From NCBI GenBank assembly GCA_946539475.1, contig CAMNHM010000049.1:1-17583 (forward strand): a stretch of 17,583 bases of DNA, written 5' to 3'. The translations under genes were made by a program, and so were the position numbers. The notes under the pieces were generated by a model. It ran no database searches. It worked only from the letters and a program-made list of their open reading frames with translations, and was not told where the DNA came from. Positions within the stretch are counted from its first letter, which is position 1. Each line of letters opens with the position of its first letter. The DNA comes from an uncultured Prevotellaceae bacterium. GTDB taxonomy: Bacteria; Bacteroidota; Bacteroidia; Bacteroidales; Bacteroidaceae. This document shows, piece after piece, positions 1-8,095 of this stretch.

Positions 1-44
1 GATGGCGAACTTACTCCGTCTCGGCAAAAAAAAGAATGAATTCT

Positions 45-75
45 TTTGTTTTGCGCTCGACTTTTCGTAACTTTG
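45..75 (+). promoter_or_regulatory. Bacteroidetes-type promoter, first copy
   Basis: TTTG at 45-48 and TAACTTTG at 68-75 are separated by 19 nt. This matches the Bacteroidetes primary sigma consensus TTTG-N19-21-TAnnTTTG. It is identical to the second copy because it lies inside the direct repeat, so the downstream gene may have two start sites 83 nt apart. Confidence 0.7.
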
Positions 76-127
76 CCATCCGTGATGGCGAACTTACTCC
101 GTCTCGGCAAAAAAAAGAATGAATTCT

Positions 128-158
128 TTTGTTTTGCGCTCGACTTTTCGTAACTTTG
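128..158 (+). promoter_or_regulatory. Bacteroidetes-type promoter for the M60 peptidase operon
   Basis: TTTG (128-131), a 19-nt spacer and TAACTTTG (151-158) fit the Bacteroidetes -33/-7 consensus. Transcription would start a few bases downstream, leaving a leader of roughly 35-40 nt before the ATG at 202. This is the proximal of two identical promoters. Confidence 0.75.
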
Positions 159-201
159 CACTCAGAATATGAAATCGCCTAATAACTACACAAACGAAGA
201 A

Positions 202-3200
202 ATGAAAAGAATCGGCATACTACTGACCCTCCTCCTGGGAGTCCTGGCAAGCACAACCGCCACTGCGCAAGACTTCGCTACAGGCCTCGTCCGCCTGAAG
301 AGCAAACGCACGTCGTGGTACCTCTCGACCGACTCAAAGGGTAATGCCACCACTACGGCGAAGAACCTTCAAAAGCTGGGGCAGGTATGGATACTGCAGC
401 CCTACGGCAACGGCTACTACCTGCGTAGTGCCAACACTGGCGAATACCTGCAGGCCGACTACCCCCACCCCGCCGGCGGGAAGACAAAGCTCTACGTCCG
501 CCGCAGTCCCAACGCCACAGGCTCGGCTGCCTTCTACAACGTCAGCTCGGCCAGCAACTTCTCAGGCAGCACGCTGCTCAACACCAATACGAGCCACGCG
601 CTGTTCAACTACTCGATGGACGACGGCTGCGACTGGTACATCGAGGCAGAGACGGCATTCTCTGAGGACGACGTCCGCCAGCAGCTGCAGACCGTCAGTC
701 CCTTTGTAGGCGAGCTCACCGACGGTGCCTACTACCGTCTGCACAGCATCTACGGACGCGTCGTCACCGAGGGCAGCGACCTTTCGACCAAAGAGCCCGA
801 TGCCGAGAACTACGGACAGCTGTGGCAGCTGCACCAGGAGCCGAACGGATGGAGCATCCAAGCAGCCATCACTCAGAAGAACATCATCCGACAGACGCAG
901 ACCAGCGCCGCCTACCACACTGGAGCCGCGAAGACAGCCTTCACTTTCAAGCCGGACGACGACCCGTGGGACACCAGCTATACCATCAGCTTCGGGTCGG
1001 ACTGGGGCGGACTGCACGATTCGGAGTCGCAGGGGCACAGCGTAGTCTATTGGGACACGAATGCCGATGCCAGCCGATGGCACCTGGAGAAGGTGGAAGT
1101 GTCGGAAGAAGCCCTCGAAGAGGTGCGCAGACAGCTGCTGGGCTTTGACGAGCTGGTGAAGAACAGGGCCACCCTGCAGCAACATCTCGACAATCTCTTC
1201 ATCGACAAAGGATGCACCACGCTGAAGCCCGACATCCAGTCGCTCAGCGACGAGGCCCTGACGGCAAATGCCGACTTTGCCGCCCTCAACGACGACATGC
1301 GGCAGATGGTGCTGAAGGTGAAGAACGACCTCTGGCAGCGATACACCGACACCTCTACGGGCTATCAGGCCGACTACGAGAAGATGTTCCGCATCGCCTC
1401 CTACCAGTCGTATAGCAACCACGAGACGATGGCCAACGCCAGCAACTTCACCATGAGCTCGTCGTTCGGACGGCTGTCGAACCCCACAGGCATCGTCGCC
1501 AACCCCTACGACATCATCTATGTCTACGTCGACGAGTCGGCCAAGACAGGCAGCACGCTCAACATCGAGGCTGTCAGCACCGATGGCGTGCCCGGCAACC
1601 ACCCCACGGGCGAGACCCTTGCCATGAAGGCAGGCCTCAACCTGCTCCGCTTCACTGAGCAGAAGATGCTATACGTATTCTATCAGGTGACAGACGCGAA
1701 GCGCATGCTGGCCGACTTCCCCGACATCTCCATCCACATCGAGGGCGGACAGCTGCAGGGATACTGGGATGCCACACGAGGCATGACGAATGCCGACTGG
1801 CGACTGCTGCAGCAACAGCTGCTCAAGGCGTCGCCCGTGCTCAACCTGAAGACCCGCCACCTGGTGTTCTGCATGGAGGGCAGCCGGGTCAAGGCAGCAG
1901 AGCCCAACGAGATGGAGGGACTGATGCGCATCTGGGACCGTATCGTCGAGAACGAGGAGCGATACATGGGCGTGGAAGACTTCGAAGGCCGCTATCGCAA
2001 CGTCTGGAACGTCTTCAGCGGAGCCAGCTCCTACATGCACTCCACCACCTATGGCACATGGTACGACGAGTCGACGCTGCCCACCATCATGAACTACAAG
2101 AAGATGACGCAGCCAGGAAGCATCTGGGGGCCCAGCCACGAGATAGGACACAACCACCAGGCTTCGATCAACGTCATCGGTACGACGGAGAGCTCCAACA
2201 ACCTCTTCTCCAACATCAACACCTTCGAGCAGGGCATCATCACCAGCCGCCGACAGATACCCGTCGACGTGTTCTGCGAGCTGTCGAAGGGGACGCGATG
2301 GCTCGAGCGCAACATCTGGCAGACGACGAGCATGTTCTTCCAGCTATACCTCTACTTCCACGTGCAGAAGCACAACGAGCAGTTCCTGCCCGACCTCTTC
2401 CGCACGATGCGCAAGAGCCCCATCAACAAGAGCCTCAACCGCGGTGCCTACGACTACCTGCACCTGGCAAAGAAGATATGCGACGTGGCCCAGGCCGACC
2501 TCTCAGAGTTCTTCGAGGCCTACGGCATGTTCATCCCTTGCGCGAAGGTCCACGTCAGCGACTATGCTGAATACGACGTCAACACCTCGCAAGCCGACAT
2601 CGACGCTGCACGCCGCTATATGCAGAAGTATGAGCGTAAGCTGGGCAACATCATGTTCATCGACGACCATATCATGCCCATGAAGCCGGCCAATCCCGAC
2701 AACATCTTCGAGGGCGTGCCGGCAACGACGAGCGGGGTGCGGGTGAACAACATGGACCAGCACAACGAGGTGAGCGAGTACAGGTCGCTGCCAGTGGGAG
2801 AGTCGGGCGACTACGAGCTCTTCACCCCCGACGCGCCTAATGCCGTCGACGACTACTACACACTCTCTGCCAACGGCAAGACCATCATCTTCCACGGCAC
2901 GGGCTATGCCGGGCATAAGTTCTACGACGCGCTGGGCAACCTCGTATGGGCCACCAACGCCCGCACCGTCGCCCTGCCTGCCAACGTGCTAAGCATGGGC
3001 CTGGACAACCTCAGCATCGTCACTGCCATGTACAACATGACCGACGCGCCATGCCCCTACGGGAAGCCTGACACGGAGGACGTGACAGCCATCCGTTCCG
3101 CGGCGGCTCCCAACGTCGTCTACGACCTCACCGGTCGCCGTCTGGCTGCCCCGGTCAAGCCCGGACTGTATATCCTCAACCGTAAGAAAGTACTTATCAA

Positions 3201-3204
3201 ATAA
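202..3204 (+). CDS. Secreted M60-family (enhancin/mucinase-like) zinc metallopeptidase
   Basis: The probable product is an exported zinc protease of the peptidase M60 family, many of which cleave O-glycosylated mucin-type proteins. An in-frame ATG lies at 169, but the one at 202 directly begins a signal peptide (K-R, then a hydrophobic core, A-x-A-Q near residue 23), so I use 202 (1000 aa). Residues about 25-300 contain repeated W/Y/G-rich blocks (GYYLRS, GQLWQL) that resemble beta-trefoil or lectin-like carbohydrate binding. The catalytic motif HEIGH lies at residues 646-650, with a Glu 13 residues later (E663), fitting HExxHx(8,28)E. The last 28 residues (YDLTGRR...GLYI...KVLIK) resemble the short C-terminal sorting-like tails of secreted Bacteroidetes proteins. 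The SGNH esterase gene follows after 31 bp, probably in one operon. The family call is strong; the substrate is inferred. Confidence 0.88.
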   Translation: MKRIGILLTLLLGVLASTTATAQDFATGLVRLKSKRTSWYLSTDSKGNATTTAKNLQKLGQVWILQPYGNGYYLRSANTGEYLQADYPHPAGGKTKLYVRRSPNATGSAAFYNVSSASNFSGSTLLNTNTSHALFNYSMDDGCDWYIEAETAFSEDDVRQQLQTVSPFVGELTDGAYYRLHSIYGRVVTEGSDLSTKEPDAENYGQLWQLHQEPNGWSIQAAITQKNIIRQTQTSAAYHTGAAKTAFTFKPDDDPWDTSYTISFGSDWGGLHDSESQGHSVVYWDTNADASRWHLEKVEVSEEALEEVRRQLLGFDELVKNRATLQQHLDNLFIDKGCTTLKPDIQSLSDEALTANADFAALNDDMRQMVLKVKNDLWQRYTDTSTGYQADYEKMFRIASYQSYSNHETMANASNFTMSSSFGRLSNPTGIVANPYDIIYVYVDESAKTGSTLNIEAVSTDGVPGNHPTGETLAMKAGLNLLRFTEQKMLYVFYQVTDAKRMLADFPDISIHIEGGQLQGYWDATRGMTNADWRLLQQQLLKASPVLNLKTRHLVFCMEGSRVKAAEPNEMEGLMRIWDRIVENEERYMGVEDFEGRYRNVWNVFSGASSYMHSTTYGTWYDESTLPTIMNYKKMTQPGSIWGPSHEIGHNHQASINVIGTTESSNNLFSNINTFEQGIITSRRQIPVDVFCELSKGTRWLERNIWQTTSMFFQLYLYFHVQKHNEQFLPDLFRTMRKSPINKSLNRGAYDYLHLAKKICDVAQADLSEFFEAYGMFIPCAKVHVSDYAEYDVNTSQADIDAARRYMQKYERKLGNIMFIDDHIMPMKPANPDNIFEGVPATTSGVRVNNMDQHNEVSEYRSLPVGESGDYELFTPDAPNAVDDYYTLSANGKTIIFHGTGYAGHKFYDALGNLVWATNARTVALPANVLSMGLDNLSIVTAMYNMTDAPCPYGKPDTEDVTAIRSAAAPNVVYDLTGRRLAAPVKPGLYILNRKKVLIK

Positions 3205-3235
3205 AAACAAACTCATCAACTAACTACAAAGCAAC

Positions 3236-4954
3236 ATGAAACGAACACTCATCCTTTCACTGCTGACGGCAGCCACCATTGCAGCCTCAGCTCAAGTCAA
3301 CGACAGCCAGCGAAACAACAACATTGGCTTCGACAATCTGCCGACGCCGACCGTCGACGGCGAGAAGGTGGTCGACAACACTCCCGACTCTATCGCCAAG
3401 GCACTGTCGGCACGTCCTGCACCAGGCTCTACTCGCAAGGGCAACAACCCCGTGCTCTACCTCATCGGCAACTCCACCATGCGCAACGGCACGCAGGGCA
3501 ACGGCAACAACGGACAATGGGGGTGGGGCTACTACTTCAACAAGTACTTCAACGCCCGCAAGATCTCTGTCGAGAACCAGGCCCTCGGAGGCATGTCGAC
3601 ACGCACGTTCTACACCGACCTCTGGCCTGCCGTCCGCAATGCGCTGAAGCCTGGCGACTGGGTCATCGTGAGCATCGGCCACAACGACGGTGGCGACTAT
3701 TTCGAGCGCCGTAGGGCACGTGCCGTCATCCCTGGCGTCGACCCCGACACGATGGTCGTCGGCCTCAACCAGCGCACTGGCCGCCAGGACACCGTCTACA
3801 GCTATGGTGCCTATCTGCGTATGTATATAAATGATGTACGCGCGCGAGGAGCCAATCCCATCCTGATGTCGCTGACGCCTCGCGATGCCTACGACCAAAA
3901 GACGGGACGCATCGTGCGCAAGCCCCAGACGGAGTGGGCTGCATATATTGCAGCCATCGAGGGCGTGCCCTTCGTCGACCTCAACGAGCTGTCGGGCGCA
4001 AAGCTCGACTCCTACAGCTCGTGGAAAGAGAAATACCACTTCATGGGCGACCATATCCATACCTCAAAGTTCGGAGCCGAGATGAATGCCCTCTCTGCTG
4101 CTGAGGGTATCTGGCAGAGTGCCAACCCAATGCTCAAGCCGCTGCAGGACATGATGCAGAACGTCGAGCCCGACACGTGGAAGGTCGACCGTACAGGTGG
4201 CAAGCCAGTGGTATTCTTCACCGGCGACTCAACGGTGAAGAATGCTGACAAGGACGATGACGGCATGTGGGGATGGGCATCGCAGGCACAGACGGTGTTC
4301 GACGAGACGAAGATCACCCTCTGCAACGCAGGGCGCGCAGGGCGCTCCACGCGAACCTTCATCCGCGAGGGGCTCTGGGACAAGGTGTACAACTCGCTGC
4401 AGCCTGGCGACTTCGTCACCATCCAGTTTGGCCACAACGACATCAGCCCCATCACCGACCGCAAGGCCCGTGGCACCATCGCCAGCACAAAGGACACGCT
4501 ACACGTCTATCACATGGACGATGGCTCGTACGAGACCGTCTACAGCTTCGGGTGGTATCTGAAGAAGATGATCGACGACGTGCGTGAAAAAGGTGCCACG
4601 CCTATCCTCGTGTCGCTCACCCCACGCAACGAGTGGCCCGGCGGCAAGGTGGAGCGTCGCGACGACAGCTACGGCAAGTGGTATCGCGAGGTGGTCGAGC
4701 AGACGGGTGTGGAGTTTATCGACATGCACAACATCAGTGCCGACTTCCTCGACAAGAAGTTCGCAGTGAAGAAGCTGCCTGACGACAAGGAAAAGGCAAA
4801 GGCAAAGATTGCCGACATCAAGAAGAAGGCTGGCGTCTACTTCAAGCAAGACCACACCCACGCCTCGAAGCTGGGTGCCCAGATGAATGCCCAGTCGATG
4901 GCGAAGGGACTTCGCGCCGCTGGCTCGGAGCTGGCTAAATACCTGAAGAAATAA
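3236..4954 (+). CDS. Secreted tandem SGNH/GDSL esterase, rhamnogalacturonan acetylesterase type (CE12-like)
   Basis: The 572-aa exported protein has two complete SGNH hydrolase domains after a signal peptide (residues 1-20, ending ASAQ). Domain 1 has block I GNST (nucleophile S80), block III GHND (148-151) and the DxxH motif D272/H275. Domain 2 has GDST (S332), an N-A-G-R-A-G block II, a second GHND, and D539/H542. Both keep the Ser-His-Asp residues needed for catalysis, so both could be active, although domain 1 replaces the usual GDS Asp with Asn. Family members remove acetyl groups from pectic rhamnogalacturonan or related polysaccharides. The pairing with the upstream M60 peptidase suggests joint attack on an acetylated glycoconjugate, but the substrate cannot be read from the sequence. 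Confidence 0.85.
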   Translation: MKRTLILSLLTAATIAASAQVNDSQRNNNIGFDNLPTPTVDGEKVVDNTPDSIAKALSARPAPGSTRKGNNPVLYLIGNSTMRNGTQGNGNNGQWGWGYYFNKYFNARKISVENQALGGMSTRTFYTDLWPAVRNALKPGDWVIVSIGHNDGGDYFERRRARAVIPGVDPDTMVVGLNQRTGRQDTVYSYGAYLRMYINDVRARGANPILMSLTPRDAYDQKTGRIVRKPQTEWAAYIAAIEGVPFVDLNELSGAKLDSYSSWKEKYHFMGDHIHTSKFGAEMNALSAAEGIWQSANPMLKPLQDMMQNVEPDTWKVDRTGGKPVVFFTGDSTVKNADKDDDGMWGWASQAQTVFDETKITLCNAGRAGRSTRTFIREGLWDKVYNSLQPGDFVTIQFGHNDISPITDRKARGTIASTKDTLHVYHMDDGSYETVYSFGWYLKKMIDDVREKGATPILVSLTPRNEWPGGKVERRDDSYGKWYREVVEQTGVEFIDMHNISADFLDKKFAVKKLPDDKEKAKAKIADIKKKAGVYFKQDHTHASKLGAQMNAQSMAKGLRAAGSELAKYLKK

Positions 4955-4956
4955 GA

Positions 4957-5034
4957 CAAACGCTACATATCAAGCTCAACTCCACACCTATCGAGAACAT
5001 CCGTGCTGCCGTGAACACCGCTCACGGCAAGTAA
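4957..5034 (+). pseudogene. Possible C-terminal remnant of a lost gene
   Basis: Just after the esterase stop, a different frame reads about 26 sense codons and ends in TAA at 5032-5034. The peptide (ending PIENIRAAVNTAHGK) has a natural composition, and the codon choice resembles the neighbouring genes. There is no start codon and no homologous upstream part, so it would be the 3' stub of a gene whose body was deleted. I do not recognise the family. The same bases contain a GCCGTG/CACGGC stem, so coding origin is not certain. Confidence 0.35.
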
Positions 5035-5058
5035 AAACGAAAAAAAGCAGCGCTGCCG

Positions 5059-5089
5059 TTGGTAGATACGGAAAATTGTTGTACCTTTG
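5059..5089 (+). promoter_or_regulatory. Promoter of the dnaG-queD-queE run
   Basis: TACCTTTG at 5082-5089 matches the Bacteroidetes -7 element, and TTGG at 5059-5062 is a near-consensus -33 with a 19-nt spacer. The dnaG ATG begins 11 bp after the -7 box, so the leader should be very short. A perfect palindrome GCAGCGCTGC lies just upstream at 5047-5056 and could be an operator, but nothing else supports that. Confidence 0.65.
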
Positions 5090-5099
5090 CCTCTGAATT

Positions 5100-7136
5100 A
5101 TGATCGACAGGGCAACGGTTGACAAGATTATAGACGCTGCGCGGATTGTGGACGTCGTGAGCGAGTTCGTCACGCTGAGGAAGAGCGGGGTGAACTATAA
5201 GGGGCTATGTCCCTTCCACGACGACCGCAATCCGTCGTTTATGGTCAGCCCGTCGAAGAACATCTGTCACTGTTTCGTCTGTGGCAAGGGGGGCACCCCT
5301 GCCGGCTTCCTGATGGAGCACGAGCAGATGACCTACCCTGAGGCATTACGGTGGCTGGCCAAGAAATACAACATTGAGATTGTTGAGAAAGAGCTCACCG
5401 ACGAAGAACGGCAGCAGCAGAGCGAGCGTGAGTCGATGTTCATCGTCAACGAATGGGCGAAGGACTTCTTCCACCGCACGCTGAAGGACACGCCCGACGG
5501 GATAGCCATCGGCAAGCAGTACTTCCGCAGCAGGGGCATCCGCGACGACATCATCGAGAAGTTCCAGCTGGGCTATGCCCCACAGCGGCGTGACGCACTC
5601 TACACAGAGGCCACGGCAAAGGGCTACAAGAAGGAGTTTCTGGTGAAGACAGGCCTCTGCATCGAGAACGAGCGGGGAGCCTACGACCGCTACTCCGGCC
5701 GTGCCATCTTCCCTTGGCTGAACGTTTCAGGCAAGGTGGTGGCCTTCGGAGGGCGCGTGCTCGACTCGCGCACGAAGGGCGTGGCCCAGAAATATGTCAA
5801 CTCTCCCGACTCCGACATCTACCACAAGGAGCGCGAGCTCTATGGCATCTACCAGGCGAAGAAAGCCATCGTCAAGGAAGATCGCGTCTTCATGGTAGAA
5901 GGATATACCGACGTCATCGCCATGCACCAGTCAGGTATCGAGAATGTCGTAGCGAACAGTGGCACGGCGCTGTCAGAGCCGCAGATTCACCTGCTTCACC
6001 GTTTTACGCAGAACATCACCCTGCTCTATGACGGCGACGAGGCTGGTATCCATGCTGCCATGCGAGGCACGGACATGCTCTTGGCAAACGGCATGAACGT
6101 CAAGGTGCTGCTCCTACCCGACGGCGACGACCCCGACTCTTTCGCCCGCAAGCACTCCACGGACGAACTGCGGCGATATATCGAGGAAAACCAGACAGAC
6201 TTTATCACGTTCAAGACACGACTGACGGTTGAGGGTGTCGACGACCCGGTGAAACGCTCAGCAGCCATTGGCGATATCGTGCAGAGCATCTCCGTCATAC
6301 CCGACCAGATTCTCCGCTCTACCTACCTCACCGACCTTTCCCGACGCATCGGCATGAAGGAGCAAACGCTTATCGCCGAGCTGAACAAGCGGGTGCGCAA
6401 GAATATCGAGGACAAGGCGAAGGAGGCGAGGTACGAGGTACGAGGTACGAGGTACGAGGATAGCCAGGAGTCGAGGTACGAGGATAGTCAGAATTCGAGG
6501 TACCTCGCACCTCGAGAAAACAACGCACCTCGAGAAAACAGCGCACCTCGAGAAAACAACGCACCTCGGGAAGTTCCCCACCTCCACACACCACAAGAAC
6601 AAGCCTCGCAAGTAGAGAGACTACTGATGCGCGAGATTGTGCGGCACGGCGAGGAGATTATCTTCGAGAACGTGGCTACCGAAGATGGTGGGAGCATCAG
6701 CCTCTCCGTAGCCCAATACATAGACTTCGACCTGTCACAAGACGGCCTGCAATTCTCACAGCCGTTATATCGGCAGATGCTGGCCGAAGCTGTTGCCCAC
6801 CAGGGCGATGCTGGCTTCAAGGCTGAGACATACTTCTGCAGCCATCCCGACCTGCAGGTGAGCCAGCTGGCTACAAGCCTGGCCATCGACCGTCACCAAC
6901 TGGGAGGGCGCTTCCTAGTGGAGCCTCGCGAGGGAAGCCTGCGACAGCGTGTCCTCCACCTTGTGATGGACTTCCGCCTTTTCCTCATCGAACAACAGAT
7001 GAAGAGCATCCAACGACAACTGCAGCAGGCCTCCGGCGATATGGAGAAGACGATGCAGCTATTGAAAAAACATTCCGAAACCAAAGAGATTCGCGACGAG
7101 CTGGCAAAGAAGCTCGGAAGCGACTATGCCCCCTAA
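5100..7136 (+). CDS. dnaG: DNA primase DnaG
   Basis: This 678-aa protein makes the RNA primers for replication. The N-terminal CHC2 zinc finger has C37, H40, C58 and C61. The TOPRIM catalytic domain follows, with E267 (in VEGYTD) and the metal-binding DGDEAG at D311/D313. The C-terminal part (from about residue 500) should be the helicase-binding domain, ending in a charged helix. Between RNA polymerase domain and C-terminus, residues about 441-497 form a low-complexity, R/E/N-rich linker (repeated RYE and NNAPRE) encoded by short tandem DNA repeats. The linker is in frame and the flanking domains are intact, so the protein is probably functional. The 3' end overlaps an alternative queD start but abuts the preferred one at 7141. 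Confidence 0.97.
   Translation: MIDRATVDKIIDAARIVDVVSEFVTLRKSGVNYKGLCPFHDDRNPSFMVSPSKNICHCFVCGKGGTPAGFLMEHEQMTYPEALRWLAKKYNIEIVEKELTDEERQQQSERESMFIVNEWAKDFFHRTLKDTPDGIAIGKQYFRSRGIRDDIIEKFQLGYAPQRRDALYTEATAKGYKKEFLVKTGLCIENERGAYDRYSGRAIFPWLNVSGKVVAFGGRVLDSRTKGVAQKYVNSPDSDIYHKERELYGIYQAKKAIVKEDRVFMVEGYTDVIAMHQSGIENVVANSGTALSEPQIHLLHRFTQNITLLYDGDEAGIHAAMRGTDMLLANGMNVKVLLLPDGDDPDSFARKHSTDELRRYIEENQTDFITFKTRLTVEGVDDPVKRSAAIGDIVQSISVIPDQILRSTYLTDLSRRIGMKEQTLIAELNKRVRKNIEDKAKEARYEVRGTRYEDSQESRYEDSQNSRYLAPRENNAPRENSAPRENNAPREVPHLHTPQEQASQVERLLMREIVRHGEEIIFENVATEDGGSISLSVAQYIDFDLSQDGLQFSQPLYRQMLAEAVAHQGDAGFKAETYFCSHPDLQVSQLATSLAIDRHQLGGRFLVEPREGSLRQRVLHLVMDFRLFLIEQQMKSIQRQLQQASGDMEKTMQLLKKHSETKEIRDELAKKLGSDYAP
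6428..6570. repeat. Nested tandem repeats inside dnaG linker (7-, 24- and 18-bp units)
   Basis: Four perfect GAGGTAC heptads occupy 6428-6455. A 24-bp unit starting with the same heptad is repeated at 6449-6472 and 6473-6496 with a few differences. The palindrome CGAGGTACCTCG (6496-6507) links to three and a half 18-bp units beginning GCACCTCGAG at 6507, 6525, 6543 and 6561. The second half reuses the complement of the first (ACCTCG versus CGAGGT). All of it translates without stops into the DnaG interdomain linker. Confidence 0.92.
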
Positions 7137-7140
7137 GAGT

Positions 7141-7473
7141 ATGTACTATATTCAGAAGAGAATAGAGATTTCTGCCAGCCACAGGCTGACAGTCGATTAC
7201 GAAAGCAAGTGCACACAGCTGCACGGTCACAACTGGGTGATCACCATCTTCTGCCGCAGCCGCGAGCTGGACAGGAACGGTATGGTGGTAGACTTTACCG
7301 AGGTGAAGCGTAAAATCAAACGCCAGCTCGACCACCAGAACCTGAACGACGTGCTGCCCTTCAACCCTACGGCAGAGAACATCGCCCGGTGGTGTGTCGA
7401 CCAGATTCCGCAATGCTATAAGTGCACCGTGCAAGAGAGTGAAGGCAACATCGCATGCTATGAGGAGGATTAA
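7141..7473 (+). CDS. queD: 6-carboxy-5,6,7,8-tetrahydropterin synthase QueD
   Basis: QueD converts 7,8-dihydroneopterin triphosphate to 6-carboxytetrahydropterin, the second step of queuosine/7-deazaguanine synthesis. From the ATG at 7141 (110 aa) the zinc ligands are H14, H28 and H30 (ASHRL...LHGHN), the catalytic Cys is C24, and the LDHQNLND segment carries the Asp/His pair. An ATG at 7126 inside dnaG is possible, but the family normally begins close to the YxIxKRIEISASH strand, which favours 7141. The gene begins 4 bp after dnaG stops and overlaps queE, so it is probably cotranscribed with both. Confidence 0.95.
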   Translation: MYYIQKRIEISASHRLTVDYESKCTQLHGHNWVITIFCRSRELDRNGMVVDFTEVKRKIKRQLDHQNLNDVLPFNPTAENIARWCVDQIPQCYKCTVQESEGNIACYEED

Positions 7474-8095
7474 CAATATCTTCTATACGCTGCAAGGCGA
7501 GGGTCACAACACCGGACGTGCTGCGGCCTTCATACGCTTTGCTGGCTGCAACCTGCGCTGCTCCTTCTGCGACACGGAGTTCGACTCCTATCAGGAGATG
7601 ACCGACACCCAGATCCTCGATGCCATCAGCCCCTTCCCCACCCGCTTCGTCGTGCTCACCGGCGGTGAGCCCACGCTGCAGGTGGACGAAGCGTTCGTCG
7701 ACCTGCTCCACCAGCACGGCTACGAAGTGGCAATGGAAAGTAACGGCACCCGCCCCGCCCCACAGAACCTCGACTGGCTGACTGTCTCGCCAAAGAATTG
7801 GTGGTTGGCGGATGGCAAAGGGTGGATGGAGAATTGCGCGCATGCAAACGAGATAAAGATCGTGGCCGATGAGGCCGTCCTAAGCGGCAGCAAACTATCA
7901 TCTCTCCGCTCGAGCTTGCTCGCTTCGCTAGCGAAGAACTCTCAACCCTCATCTCCCCTTCTCTATCTTCAACCCTGCGACACTGGCGACTCCCAACGCA
8001 ATGCCGCCATCATCAGCCAATGTGTCGACTTTATCAAGCACCACCCAGAGTGGCGGCTTTCCCTACAAACCCACAAGCTCATCGGCATCGAATAA
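7460..8095 (+). CDS. queE: 7-carboxy-7-deazaguanine synthase QueE (radical SAM), with inserted repeat segment
   Basis: QueE is the radical-SAM enzyme that turns the QueD product into 7-carboxy-7-deazaguanine. From the ATG at 7460 (211 aa, overlapping queD by 14 bp) the family start FYTLQGEG is followed by the iron-sulfur motif C30-x3-C34-x2-C37 and the LTGGEPT motif (66-72). The end ...LSLQTHKLIGIE is typical. Between the conserved EIKIV strand and YLQPC, a Ser/Leu-rich segment (from about residue 146, SSLRSSLLASLAKN) comes from a 46-bp repeat plus heptads also found at 14013. The insertion is in frame and the catalytic residues are intact, so activity is plausible. The stop TAA coincides with the first unit of the downstream heptad array. 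Confidence 0.93.
   Translation: MRRINNIFYTLQGEGHNTGRAAAFIRFAGCNLRCSFCDTEFDSYQEMTDTQILDAISPFPTRFVVLTGGEPTLQVDEAFVDLLHQHGYEVAMESNGTRPAPQNLDWLTVSPKNWWLADGKGWMENCAHANEIKIVADEAVLSGSKLSSLRSSLLASLAKNSQPSSPLLYLQPCDTGDSQRNAAIISQCVDFIKHHPEWRLSLQTHKLIGIE
7899..7971 (+). repeat. Composite palindrome-plus-heptad element inside queE
   Basis: Bases 7899-7944 are identical over 46 bp to 14013-14058. The unit contains CGAGC-TT-GCTCG (7911-7922) directly followed by the perfect palindrome CTTCGCTAGCGAAG (7923-7936). About five degenerate 7-bp units (AACTCTC, AACCCTC, ATCTCCC and so on) continue to about 7971. It lies wholly within queE and has no stops in the queE frame. Confidence 0.9.

Larger units (their letters stand above)
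1..159. repeat. 76-bp perfect direct repeat, 83-bp period
   Basis: Bases 1-76 recur without a mismatch at 84-159. The 7 bases between the copies create a GCCATC-CGT-GATGGC palindrome at the junction (75-89). Each copy contains an A8 run, an inverted repeat (AAAAGAAT / ATTCTTTT, 2-nt spacer) and a complete Bacteroidetes-type promoter. The second copy ends 43 bp before the probable start codon of the M60 peptidase. I infer that this is a dispersed promoter-bearing repeat that duplicated in tandem; the window start may cut off further copies. Confidence 0.95.

Noticed and set aside
5008..5040. GCCGTG/CACGGC hairpin after the esterase as a terminator
   Set aside because: It is followed by an A-rich run, not T, on the plus strand, and on the minus strand the T-run is on the wrong side.
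7126..7140. Upstream queD start inside dnaG
   Set aside because: Family proteins begin nearer the KR-x-E-I-S-A-S-H strand; the ATG at 7141 fits better, although 7126 is not excluded.
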